A DNA stretch of 64,000 nucleotides from Viscum album (taxonomy: Eukaryota; Streptophyta; Magnoliopsida; Santalales; Viscaceae): the NCBI GenBank assembly GCA_963277665.1, contig OY728133.1, positions 385,405,962 to 385,469,961 on the forward strand, in the 5' to 3' direction. The notes under the pieces are model-generated. The model was not told where the DNA came from and did not search any database. It saw only the letters and a program-made list of their open reading frames with translations. Positions 36,501 through 44,932 of the stretch are shown piece by piece (position 1 is the stretch's first letter; every line of letters starts with the position of its first letter). The position numbers and the translations under genes were made by a program.

Positions 36501-38324
36501 AAGTCACACTATTGCTTTCTTGATGGTTACACCGACTACTTCCAAATTCCAATCGCACCTCAAGACCAAGAAAAGACCACATTCACTTGCCCCTTTGGAA
36601 CCTATGCCTATAGGCGAATGCCTTTTGGCCTTTGTAATGCTCCTGCAACATTCCAGCGGTGTATGATGAGTATCTTTTCTGAATTCATTGAGAATTGCAT
36701 GGAGGTCTTCATGGATGACTTTACCATTTATGGCGATTCATTTGAATCTTGCTTACATTCACTCTCTTTGGTCCTTCAAAAGTGTGTCAAGTGCAACCTT
36801 GTGCTGAATTTTGAAAAATGTCACTTCATGGTTTCAAATGGGATTGTTCTAGGGCACATAATTTCTCAAGAGGGTATCCAAGTTGATCCAGCCAAAATTG
36901 AGGTGATCCAATCACTTACTGAACCCAAATCAGTTCGAGACATTCGGTCCTTCCTTGGTCATGCCAGTTTCTATCGGCGATTCATTCAGAACTTCAGCAA
37001 GATTTCCCTCCCACTCACTCGTTTACTTCAAAATGATGTCACATTCAATTTTGATGAGGCTTGCAAGAGAGCCTTCATTGAACTCAAATCTTCTCTCACA
37101 TCTGCTCCAATAACCCAACCCCCAGATTGGTCCTTACCATTTGAATTGATGTGTGATGCTTCTGATAGGGCCATTGGGGCTGTTCTTGGTCAAAGAAGAG
37201 AAAACATTCCTCATGTCATCTTTTATGCCTCAAAAACATTGGACGAAACTCAATCACACTACACTGTGACTGAAAAAGAACTTTTAGCTGTGGTTTTTTC
37301 CTTGGATAAATTCCGGCCCTATCTCTTAGGTGCCAAAATCATTATCTTCACGGACCACTCAGCATTAAAGTTCTTACTTAAGAAAAGTGATTCCAAACCA
37401 AGGCTAATAAGATGGATTTTAATGCTCCAAGAGTTTGACCTCGTGATAAAAGATAAACCTGGAAAAGAAAACCCTGTAGCTGATCACCTGAGTAGAATTT
37501 CTAATTCTTCTCATTCTGAAATAATTGATCCTGAATTTCCAATTGAACACCTCTCATCTCTCACTCCAAAGTTACCATGGTATGACCCAATTGTAAATTA
37601 CTTGGTTTCTGGTGTTTTCCCTGAATATTTTTCAAAAGAACAAAAAGAAAAGATGAGAAGTGATTCAAAGCATTATTTTTGGGAAGATAATAAACTTTGG
37701 AAAACTGGGGCTGACATGGTAATTAGGAGATGTGTTGATGAAACTGAACAATCCTCCATCTTGGAATTCTGCCACTCAATGCCTGGAGGTGGCCACTTTG
37801 GACCACAAAGGACTTCTCGAAAGGTCCTAGATTCTGGATTCTTTTGGCCTTCACTCTTCAAGGACTCACACGAGTTCTGTCAATCATGTCCCACTTGCCA
37901 AAAGTTTGGCACAATTTCCAAAAGAAACGAAATGCCTCAAAAGCCATTAATCTTCTGTGAGCTTTTCGATGTTTGGGGCATCGATTTCATGGGACCATTT
38001 CCCCCTTCCAATGGATTCTCATACATTCTTCTTGCGGTCGATTATGTTTCTAGGTGGGTCGAGGCCAAACCCACTAGGAAATATGATGCTCAAACTGTGA
38101 GTGAGTTCCTCAAAACCCATATCTTCCATCGATTCGGAACACCACGTGCTTTGATAAGTGACTTAGGAACTCATTTCTGTAATAGAACCATGGAGTCACT
38201 TTTGAAAAATAATGGGGTTGTACATAAAACATCCACTGCATATCACCCTCAAACAAATGGAATGGCTGAACTTTCTAATAGAGAAGTGAAAAGAGTGCTT
38301 GAAAGAATTGTTAAGCCCACATGA
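33549..38324 (+). CDS. gag-pol: Gag-pol polyprotein of Athila 1, interrupted by one stop in integrase
   Basis: 1591 codons in one frame from the first ATG after the leader. Gag capsid domain is at about residues 110-240 (WLYYLPPGSINSW at 140). A Pro/Asn/Gln-rich segment at about 255-380 lacks the usual zinc knuckle. Protease has IDLGASINV with Asp 583. A Cys cluster follows (C724, C727, C734, C737). RT has CIDYRKLN at about 955, Asp 992 and FMDD with Asp 1056/1057. RNase H has Asp 1203, the EKELLA Glu, Asp 1269 and ADHLSR. Integrase has the HHCC finger (about 1408-1450) and the triad Asp 1479, Asp 1538, Glu 1574 (D,D-35-E spacing). The protein would build the particle, copy the RNA and insert the DNA. 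TGA at 38322-38324 ends it early, and the same frame stays open to 38930. Confidence 0.95.
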   Translation: MPRSLPNNPSDLFDPEIDITLRRIRRTIRDNQITQEPIISLPIELDMANPREQTLKELAAPDMNYQPLGIQYPNIEADFELKSGLIHLLPHFHGLAGEDPHLHLKEFQVVCSTMKPQGVSEEKIKLRAFPFSLADSAKSWLYYLPPGSINSWVDMKRLFLEKFFPASRTASIRKEISGIRQFPNESLHEYWERFKKLVATCPHHQIPDQLLIQYFYEGLLAMERTLIDAASGDALVDKTPTAARDLISNMAANTQQFHTLNAAYAQRNYNPQQSGQFVRNFNQPHSEPFYSTFNPPLRYGNPISHPPQFPHQNPNQFKYGQSGGNIHQPYPFVPQPQRNNPPPGFHYPNEPSQFPTQYNRFPKNQNQGQPNLGQASSSKQPWESVVEDLASFTRSSLKNIETQIGQLASHLSQQQPSNSSQLPAQPLPNPKGNVSAIALRSGNQIAMPHADFSTSPFDVDLENEKNKKLEKELESTPSPPSIPLRNPIPFPQAISKPKKSFEPDPEMLDMFRRVEVNIPLLDAIKQIPKYAKFLKELCTHKRQLRNIENVSTQQSIPMKCKDPGTFTVPCQIGSSNFDDALIDLGASINVMPKSIFSNLGLGPLHPTGVVIQLANRSTTSPEGIIEDVLVRVNNLIFPADFYVLDMEGETTSSRSPLILGRPFLMTARTKIDVHSGILSMEFGDQLVKFNIFQAMRYPSEDHSAFSIHAFEDTSKIQSNPNPPCSSCSNDKGSCEICTMINKVINGEVDVDLSFIDSINLEELENSLKSHIKSDLYCSTLDSVEENDPKPSGIPSPAPNLSSSQIKVETDLKPLPSHIKYAFLFHDPSYPVIISTSLAETEESQLVQVLEENKNALGWTLEDIPGINPALCMHHIHLEESSKPIRQPQRRLNPLILEVVREEITKLLQAGIIYPISDSEWVSPIQVVPKKGGTTVVTNEHGEVVTTRVKNKWRVCIDYRKLNAETRKDHYPLPFLDQMLERLAGKSHYCFLDGYTDYFQIPIAPQDQEKTTFTCPFGTYAYRRMPFGLCNAPATFQRCMMSIFSEFIENCMEVFMDDFTIYGDSFESCLHSLSLVLQKCVKCNLVLNFEKCHFMVSNGIVLGHIISQEGIQVDPAKIEVIQSLTEPKSVRDIRSFLGHASFYRRFIQNFSKISLPLTRLLQNDVTFNFDEACKRAFIELKSSLTSAPITQPPDWSLPFELMCDASDRAIGAVLGQRRENIPHVIFYASKTLDETQSHYTVTEKELLAVVFSLDKFRPYLLGAKIIIFTDHSALKFLLKKSDSKPRLIRWILMLQEFDLVIKDKPGKENPVADHLSRISNSSHSEIIDPEFPIEHLSSLTPKLPWYDPIVNYLVSGVFPEYFSKEQKEKMRSDSKHYFWEDNKLWKTGADMVIRRCVDETEQSSILEFCHSMPGGGHFGPQRTSRKVLDSGFFWPSLFKDSHEFCQSCPTCQKFGTISKRNEMPQKPLIFCELFDVWGIDFMGPFPPSNGFSYILLAVDYVSRWVEAKPTRKYDAQTVSEFLKTHIFHRFGTPRALISDLGTHFCNRTMESLLKNNGVVHKTSTAYHPQTNGMAELSNREVKRVLERIVKPT

Positions 38325-38930
38325 AAAGACTGGCCCAATAGACTTGGTGAAGCACTTTGGGCCTATCGAACAGCCTATAAGACACCCATTGGGATGTCTC
38401 CATTTAGGCTAGTTTTTGGTAAAGCCTGTCATTTACCAGTTGAAATCCAACATAAGTCATTTTGGGCTGTCAAAACTTGTAATTTTGATTGTGAAAAATC
38501 TGGTGAAGAAAGATTGTTGCAGTTGACTGAATTGGAGGAGCTTCGACTCGATTCGTATGAGAACTCCATTCTCTACAAAGAAAAGGCAAAGTCACTCCAT
38601 GACAAGAACATTCTTCGAAAGGTATTTCATGAAGGTGAAAAGGTAATGCTCTTCAATTCTCAATTTCGACTTCACCCAGGTAAGCTTAATTCTCGTTGGG
38701 AAGGTCCTTTTGTTATTACTAATGTTTACCCATTTGGTGCAGTGCAAGTCCAAGACCCTTCTTCAAAAAGAACATTCACGGTAAATGGACACCGGTTAAA
38801 GCATCACCATGAGAGGTCTCACAATCCAGGAACCACGTCGACTTCCATCGAAACCCCATCCACTTCAATAGAACCACCACTGGATGGAGACCCGCCAAAT
38901 CCAAACCAGGGGGCACCTCTTTCCCTTTAA
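38325..38930 (+). pseudogene. gag-pol: Integrase C-terminal part of Athila 1, downstream of the premature stop
   Basis: In the same frame as gag-pol, continuing straight after TGA 38322-38324 with the integrase segment [20 protein letters not shown]. Then come KACHLPVE, a charged helix-rich stretch, and the C-terminal DNA-binding fold ([31 protein letters not shown]). A Thr/Ser/Pro-rich tail ends at the true stop near 38928-38930. The first ATG inside is 38394, but separate translation is unlikely to matter. The break is a single base change of the C-to-T type in what is otherwise an undamaged frame. Confidence 0.9.
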
Positions 38931-39624
38931 CTCTATCTCTCCTCAATCTCTCTTCCCTCTCTTCTTCTCTCTATTTCTTCTTCTTCCTCTCTCCCTCTCA
39001 TTTTTTTACAACATTCTTCCACAACCTTTTTTCTATTTTCTCTTTTGTGTGGATCTGTCATTAAAAATAAAAAAATTTAAAAAAAAATAATTAAAAACAA
39101 ATGAAAATTGAAAAAAAGGGGTGTCATAATTACTCATCATCCAATATTGAAATTTTGTCCAACAATTTTGGGGAGTCAAAAGGCTTGTTTTAAACTCAAA
39201 TATATTGAATTTTTATCTCAAACTTGGGTAAACAATTTTTTGTCAATAACAAACATTTTGAATGAACAATTTTTAGTGGAAAATGATTCTCCCCTACCGT
39301 GAGGAATAACATTAGCCTTCATGCCAAGGTCATCTATGGCCATCTTTTTCATTGTGTGTCTTCAACACTGATTGTGAGTCTTGAGTTTGTGGACCTTCGA
39401 GCTGAATTTCCATCTTTTGTGTGCATTAATATGATAGAGGCATTTTCTAAGCCACATGAGAATCAGAATAGCCAAATAGCCTCCCGTTACCCTTACATTG
39501 ATCCTACTTTGGAAAGCCCCTTTGAGCCTATGAAAACCTTTATTTTGATAGCCACATTACAAGCCTAATACCTTGTCCCACCCAACATCTTCATGGATTT
39601 TCATTGTACAATTTATTGAAATTT

Positions 39625-39638
39625 AAGTGTGGGGGGAA
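39625..39638 (+). other. Internal polypurine-tract-like motif 1, Athila 1
   Basis: AAGTGTGGGGGGAA is nearly identical to the genuine tract at 40634-40647. Confidence 0.65.
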
Positions 39639-39711
39639 TAGACTTCATTTTTGGGCGTACTTTCATTGATTTCCAATGTGTCATCATATGCTTGAGGGCA
39701 AGCTTCCATTC

Positions 39712-39727
39712 AAGTGTGGGGGAGAGG
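39712..39727 (+). other. Internal polypurine-tract-like motif 2, Athila 1
   Basis: AAGTGTGGGGGAGAGG shares its first 13 bases with the genuine tract. Together with motif 1 it could act as an extra start for plus-strand DNA synthesis. Confidence 0.65.
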
Positions 39728-40633
39728 TTGTAATTCTGTGAGCTTTGGGGTGTATATGTGTAATTGTCATTTGTACAAAAGTCATTGAAAAGTGTTCAAA
39801 AAAAATGAAAAAAAATTATATAAAAAAAATGAAAAAAATAAAAAAAAGGGAATGGGTTGTGTCTTGGGTGGGTCAAAAATCATTCATCATCAACCTTTGT
39901 TCGTGTTATAAATTAGTTCCATGTGTAGATCAAGCATGGGTTGGGAGATGACTGTGAGACCTGTTTCAAGCACAACTTTCGAAAAAAAAAAGAGCAAAAA
40001 GAGAAAAAAAGAACACTTGAATCATCTTGTATTGTGCCATTATTGGAAGTCTTCCATGTTGTACATATTCCATCATCTCAACCTATTCCATTTTCTATCT
40101 CCCTCACTTTTCATTCATCACACATTCATGCCCTTGTAAATATGTGTTTCTATTTCCTTTCAAATCAAATTTCAAAAAAAAATGTGCATTGATTTTTCCA
40201 TGTTGGTGTTTTTAACCCCTCTTTTCCTTTGGACATTATATACCTACCGTCCCATAGCCACTGAAAAACCCCTTAAAAGACCTCTTGATTCTTGTACACA
40301 TTAGATTTGGGAATGGAAGCTGAGAGCTCTTACAAACTCTTGATTTTCACTTTTTGTTGGTGAATGAGTGAACCTCCGAAAATACATTTTTATCATCTTG
40401 AGAGGAGTAAGTTTTGAGTGCCTACATTTTCTAATTCAAACCTTGAACATGAAAAAATGAATTGTTTCTGATGCATTATTGTGAACCAAATTTGTGATGG
40501 AATTCAATATGGATGAGTGAAATAGTCTAAACCTCCCCTGATTGGAGAAAACAAAATTTTAATATTTGTTGGTGAGTGAAAATGATTTTGTCATGTTTTT
40601 ATATTTGTTGCACATGAGGACACGCGCAAATCT

Positions 40634-40647
40634 AAGTGTGGGGGAGT
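40634..40647 (+). other. Polypurine tract of Athila 1
   Basis: AAGTGTGGGGGAGT ends directly at the 3' LTR start (TGATGTTATT at 40648). It primes plus-strand synthesis. Confidence 0.9.
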
Positions 40648-42568
40648 TGATGTTATTAATATTTTCATGACTTATTATATTCCCCCTTTACTTATTTTAT
40701 ATGAAATGTGCATAATTTGTGTGAAATATTAATGTTTTAATTTTAAGTATAATATTTGAGCATTTTTAGAAGTAGTCAAATTGAGTCAGTTTAATGTTTT
40801 AATTATAAATATCACTATACTGATCCAAATTGTGTGGTTATTGTTTTTTAGGATTCTCCTTTCAATATAAAACATTTCATTAGAAGGCACCATGATCCAA
40901 TTCTGCCATTTGAAGGGTCATATGGTCCTCACAAACAAGACCAAAGAATCTGTGAACAAAATGGACCAGCTTTGAAGATTTATTTACTGGGCTCAATACA
41001 GATATAAAAAAACCTTAACTCTCCACCATAATTCGGGGGACACTACATGTAATCTTGGATAAAAATTTCATGGCCCAAATCCAAGTACACGGGGCCCAAA
41101 TAAATCTTTGAAGTCCAGCCCACCATTCTGGACGAGAATGAAAATCAGTATAGTATGCATGACATATCTCCTGATGTAATCATCCAAGCGAGCTGAGATT
41201 TTGCAGTGTGAAAGAGGAGATGTAGGCGGCAGACTTTGTTGACGAAACCATTCGGATTTGAAGGCATATTAATATTCAAAAACCCTTTCACATTATGGAC
41301 TTCAAAAAGACTGGATTGAAATGGACATTTTAAGTTTTTTTATGCAACCGGACATAACTTTTTATCCTTACGTCCAAATGACTCCAAATTTTGAGAGTAG
41401 TCGGCCAACATTATTTTCTACAACTTTTAAGAAGGAGATATTTGAAGATTCGTCTGTCTAAATTTCCAAATTGGAGATGGAAGTGGAGGGACATATTGGG
41501 AATGCAAACAGTCCACTCCTTGGGCTATAAATACTCTCCCCTTCTCTCCTTGAGAGGGGTTGGAATTTCAGAAGAGAGGAGATCATATTGGCACGACCAA
41601 AGCTTTTCCAAAGGCTTGGTAGGACCTTCCATACTCAAGTTTACACTTGAGAGACCTTTCCTCCTCTCTTTCTTTTCACTTACTTTTGTGTTCTTCATTT
41701 TTGTAATCTTGTAATTCTCTTTCTTTGTAATTCTGTTTTAATGCAAGTTACTTCTTCAATATCTCTTATTCTCTTCCACCTTCTGTATTTTAATATTAAT
41801 GTTCTTAAAATAGTTTAAATTCAGTTCAATCCCCTTCCCTTATTTAGCTTCCTCATTCAATTGAAAGTTCGTTTTTAATTATCATCATTGTTCGTGTGTG
41901 TGTGTCGACGTACCACTCTTTTCTTATCCCTTTTTTTTTCTTCTCTTATTAATTTATAATCATAATCATTATAACCAGATTATTAATCACCCAAATGGCT
42001 GAGTAAATCTCTCATTGGGGTGAGTTATAATTTAGGTATGTTAAGTGATTGAGAGCTTCTGCTCGATGAATATTCTTTGAATTAACATTGTGTATGTTGG
42101 ACTTAACATGTCATGGATTAATGACTTGTTTTGTTTAACATGTGGTTTCCATGGATTATTGGAACTATAAATACACAACCATAAATACGATCTGATTGAG
42201 ATTATAACCTTAAGTTAAGTTAAGTCTTGGTTTAAAGCCTTAACACTTAAGAATTCTAATCAACATCATCTTGTGACATGGGTGATAATTTAAATGCAAT
42301 ATAAAGCAAAGCTCGAGGATATCACAAGCTTAACTAACCTAATGATGTACTCACCCCAATATTTATCAATTTGGTAAATCAAACATCATCCATAAATCAT
42401 TTCAATTAAGCTCTGCAAACAAACCCCCCTAATCAAAATACAATCAACTAAAAACAAACGACTACTACAAAGTATCATCGCCGAGGATTCGACCCGAGTG
42501 CTGCTATACACATTAGCAGAGCACTGGAACCTTGAACGGTCGATAGGCGACAATCGGCCTCACTTTCA
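40648..42568 (+). repeat. 3' LTR of Athila 1, full length
   Basis: 1921 bp from TGATGTTATT to CACTTTCA, followed by the target duplication GCTAT. It contains the roughly 1.1 kb missing from the 5' LTR, including a TATA box at 41526. The frame 41391-41714 lies across the likely transcription start and shows no homology. Confidence 0.95.
41526..41533 (+). promoter_or_regulatory. TATA box of the Athila 1 LTR
   Basis: TATAAATA lies in GGGCTATAAATACTCTCCCC, followed within 40 bp by a pyrimidine-rich CTTCTCTCCTTGAG stretch as in many plant promoters. It occurs only in the 3' LTR because the 5' copy has lost this part. Transcription from here would run out into flanking DNA. Confidence 0.65.
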
Positions 42569-42573
42569 GCTAT
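42569..42573. repeat. Target site duplication GCTAT, right copy (Athila 1)
   Basis: An exact copy of 32525-32529, directly after the 3' LTR end CTTTCA. Confidence 0.9.
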
Positions 42574-43137
42574 ATAGCTAAGACTACCTACATGTTGTTC
42601 TCACTCCTTTATTATCCCACGTAGTATTTTGGGTGAGGCACTATATAGCTTTGTCTTACTTGTCTGTTATTATATGGAAAACCCAATCTAGGTTTTGGAT
42701 TTTTTTTATTAATAAACTACTAAGAAGTCGATCATTTATAGGTGAAGAGAACTATGTTTCATATTTATACTGAACCTATTGTTTTTATTCTGACGTCTAT
42801 TTTCCTATTTTATATACTATATTTAGAAAAATAGTTTCTTCAGTACTTAAATTCAAAACACTCATTCTATGTTTAACATTAATAAGTATATTGTATACTA
42901 TGTTTTAAAATGTAAAATCTATTTTCAAAGTTTAAATATTTTAAAAGTTATTTTTAACTAAATTGTGGTTGAACTTTTGAGAAGAAATTTACAACATCAA
43001 ATTATATACATCTTCTATTTTAGTTAACTAGTATGTATTTTGTAAATATGGTAGATTTATTTTTAAATAATTTTAATATAATTTTTAATTAGATACTCAA
43101 TTCAACCCCACTTGAGTTTTCCACTCTGAGAAAAATT
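42574..43137 (+). repeat. Probable 3' end of a copia B LTR
   Basis: The segment ends with a C-rich stretch (TTCAACCCCACTTGAG at 43100) and, just after, a weak Met-type primer site (CGGTACCAAATG at 43138). That arrangement is common at the end of copia 5' LTRs. A TCCCACGTAG block at 42617 is also LTR-like. A copia gag remnant follows in the same orientation, which supports the reading. No partner LTR is in the window. Confidence 0.4.
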
Positions 43138-43249
43138 CGGTACCAAATGTTTTCTTATTTAATTTTAACTATAATAAAGTTTTACCCAAGATAGTCAAAA
43201 TTGTTATTATTTAAAAATTTATATCTTTATTGATAATAATATTGTTGAA

Positions 43250-44932
43250 GTGGATACTAATAACTGAAATCATTACATTAAAATAACTAGTTATAATCAA
43301 TAGAAAATTAAAAGGAAAATTCATATTGAAATAATGGGATTTGATATTAGAACTGTTATGGAGGGTAAATAAAATAATTCATCATACTATTCATTAGGGG
43401 AGATGAGTTTAATTGAATTTTTAATTTCACCACTACTTATGATATAGTGGATACACTTGATATATCTCATGAATGAAATCATAAAATTAAAGAGATCCAC
43501 ATTAATAAATATAGTAGTAGATATGATTCTTTTATAATGAATCCTAGTGAATACATTTCTAACATGTTTCTTAGGTTCAATGAAATTTTCTACACAATGC
43601 ATGTACTTATGGAATAAATTGACGATAACGAGCATGTGATGGTACTTATATGATTCTGTCTATTTATAGAGAGAAAAATCACTATTTATTGGATAATATT
43701 TTGATATTATTAAACATCGGGTGATGTAGGTTGTCGTAATTCTTGTGATTTATGGGGAATAATTAAATATAAACCAATAATAATATGAAAACAAGAAAAT
43801 CAATTTCTTTCAAGAAATCAGATTCAAAGATAAAAGAGAAAATAAAATATTAATATTCTGGTAATGATGAATTATCCTTAGATATTGATGAGAAAATGGA
43901 TCACCCAAATATTATATTTAAAACCATCTACAGGAAGGATAAATTCTTCAAGAATTCAAACTATGTAAAAATATACGATAAAAGGAGGAAATAGAAAAAT
44001 GATAATTAATTAGGTGAAGTGAATTATTATGTATTAAAAAGTGAATGCCTTATTAAATCTGAATGAACTATGTTAAAGTATTAGAAAATATATTAGGGTA
44101 AGGTAAACATCAAAAATAAATATATGAAATCTACCTAGTGAACTTATGAGGATAGTTATAGTGAATCGTACATGATTAGAGAAAACAATAATGATAGGGA
44201 AAATATTTCTTGTAAGAAAAACACATCCGAGGCACTAAATAATATTTCTAAATACCCTATTCATATTTCCAAATTTATGAGAATAAAAATAATGTAAAAA
44301 TTATGAATAATGGAAATTTATTCAAATACTCTAGTTTTCTAAAAGAATCCATCAATGATATTAGTGATAATTTTAAAATCCAAAAGAAAAAACATGATCT
44401 ATATATTCAATTTAAATCTAAAATTGAAATAGAAAAATAAAATATATCTTGGTTATTAAAAGAAAAATCAAAATAAAAATTTTAAATGACAAAATCATAA
44501 TTGATATTGAAAAAATATAAAAATTATTGAGAAACATTGATCAGGATGATTGTTAAACAAACTAGAACTAAGTAAAAAACTATGCTTAGTTACATATCAT
44601 GTCCATAGAGTGTTTATAAGAATAAATTTATTCCAAGATTAAACTCTTCCAATTTTCTAAATATTTCATATTTCTCTCAAATTAATAATTTTTCATTTCT
44701 AAATGTACTAATTGTATTTATATTATACCTATTAAACAACATTGGATTCCTGAAACATGTATTAATATCATATCTAGACCCAAGGAAATGTGGGTACCAA
44801 ACTCACTTCTTATTTAGTTTTACTATAGGAAACCCATAAGAATGGTATTAGCAATATATTATGGTACTTGGATAGTGGGTGTTGTATAGACAAGACAAGG
44901 GACTACTCAATATTATAAACCCTTATCAAATT
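43250..44932 (+). pseudogene. gag-pol: Ty1/copia gag and protease remnant (copia B)
   Basis: On the + strand, 43430-43640 reads DTLDISHE, then NHKIKEIHINKYSSRYDSF, MNPSEYISNMFLRFNEI, and IDDNEHVM. This is the order of the copia gag core (UBN2-type domain). Near the end, 44790-44910, the text KEMWVPNS and then ILWYLDSGCC with DKTRDYS is the copia protease active-site region (catalytic Asp in LDSG). Gag packages the RNA and the protease cuts the polyprotein. Many stops break the frame. The remnant is cut off at 44932 by the LTR of the Tekay-like element, so its integrase and RT, if they survive, lie beyond the right edge. The minus-strand frame 43387-43635 is a shadow. Confidence 0.65.

Larger units (their letters stand above)
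38931..40633 (+). other. Non-coding 3' region of Athila 1
   Basis: 1.7 kb without an envelope-like frame. The longest frames are 39299-39568 (89 codons) and 39941-40192, with no transmembrane or signal pattern typical of an env gene. The region holds a pyrimidine-rich tract (38930-39010), several A-rich tracts (39060-39115, 39795-39850, 39980-40010) and two internal copies of the polypurine motif. Some Athila elements carry an env-like gene here. This one does not, or it has been lost. Confidence 0.7.
32530..42568 (+). mobile_element. Athila 1: near-complete Athila-lineage Ty3/gypsy retrotransposon
   Basis: 10.04 kb, bounded by GCTAT duplications. In order it has a shortened 5' LTR, Asp-tRNA primer site, A-rich leader, a single gag-pol frame, a 1.7-kb non-coding 3' region, a polypurine tract and a full 3' LTR. 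The Asp primer site, the gag-PR-RT-RH-IN order, the MDD-type RT and the AAGTGTGGGGGA tract are typical of the plant Athila lineage. Across the shared parts of the two LTRs I counted about 21 mismatches in about 805 positions, so this is the youngest insertion here. It disrupts the LTR-like DNA of copia B. Confidence 0.95.

Noticed and set aside
36186..36582. Minus-strand frames opposite RT of Athila 1
   Set aside because: Shadows of a clearly functional-looking RT frame on the other strand.
38884..39090. Leu/Phe/Ser-rich frame that looks like a membrane protein, a possible env start
   Set aside because: Comes from a pyrimidine-rich tract (CTCTCT...TTTC) in the wrong frame; no second half of an envelope gene follows.
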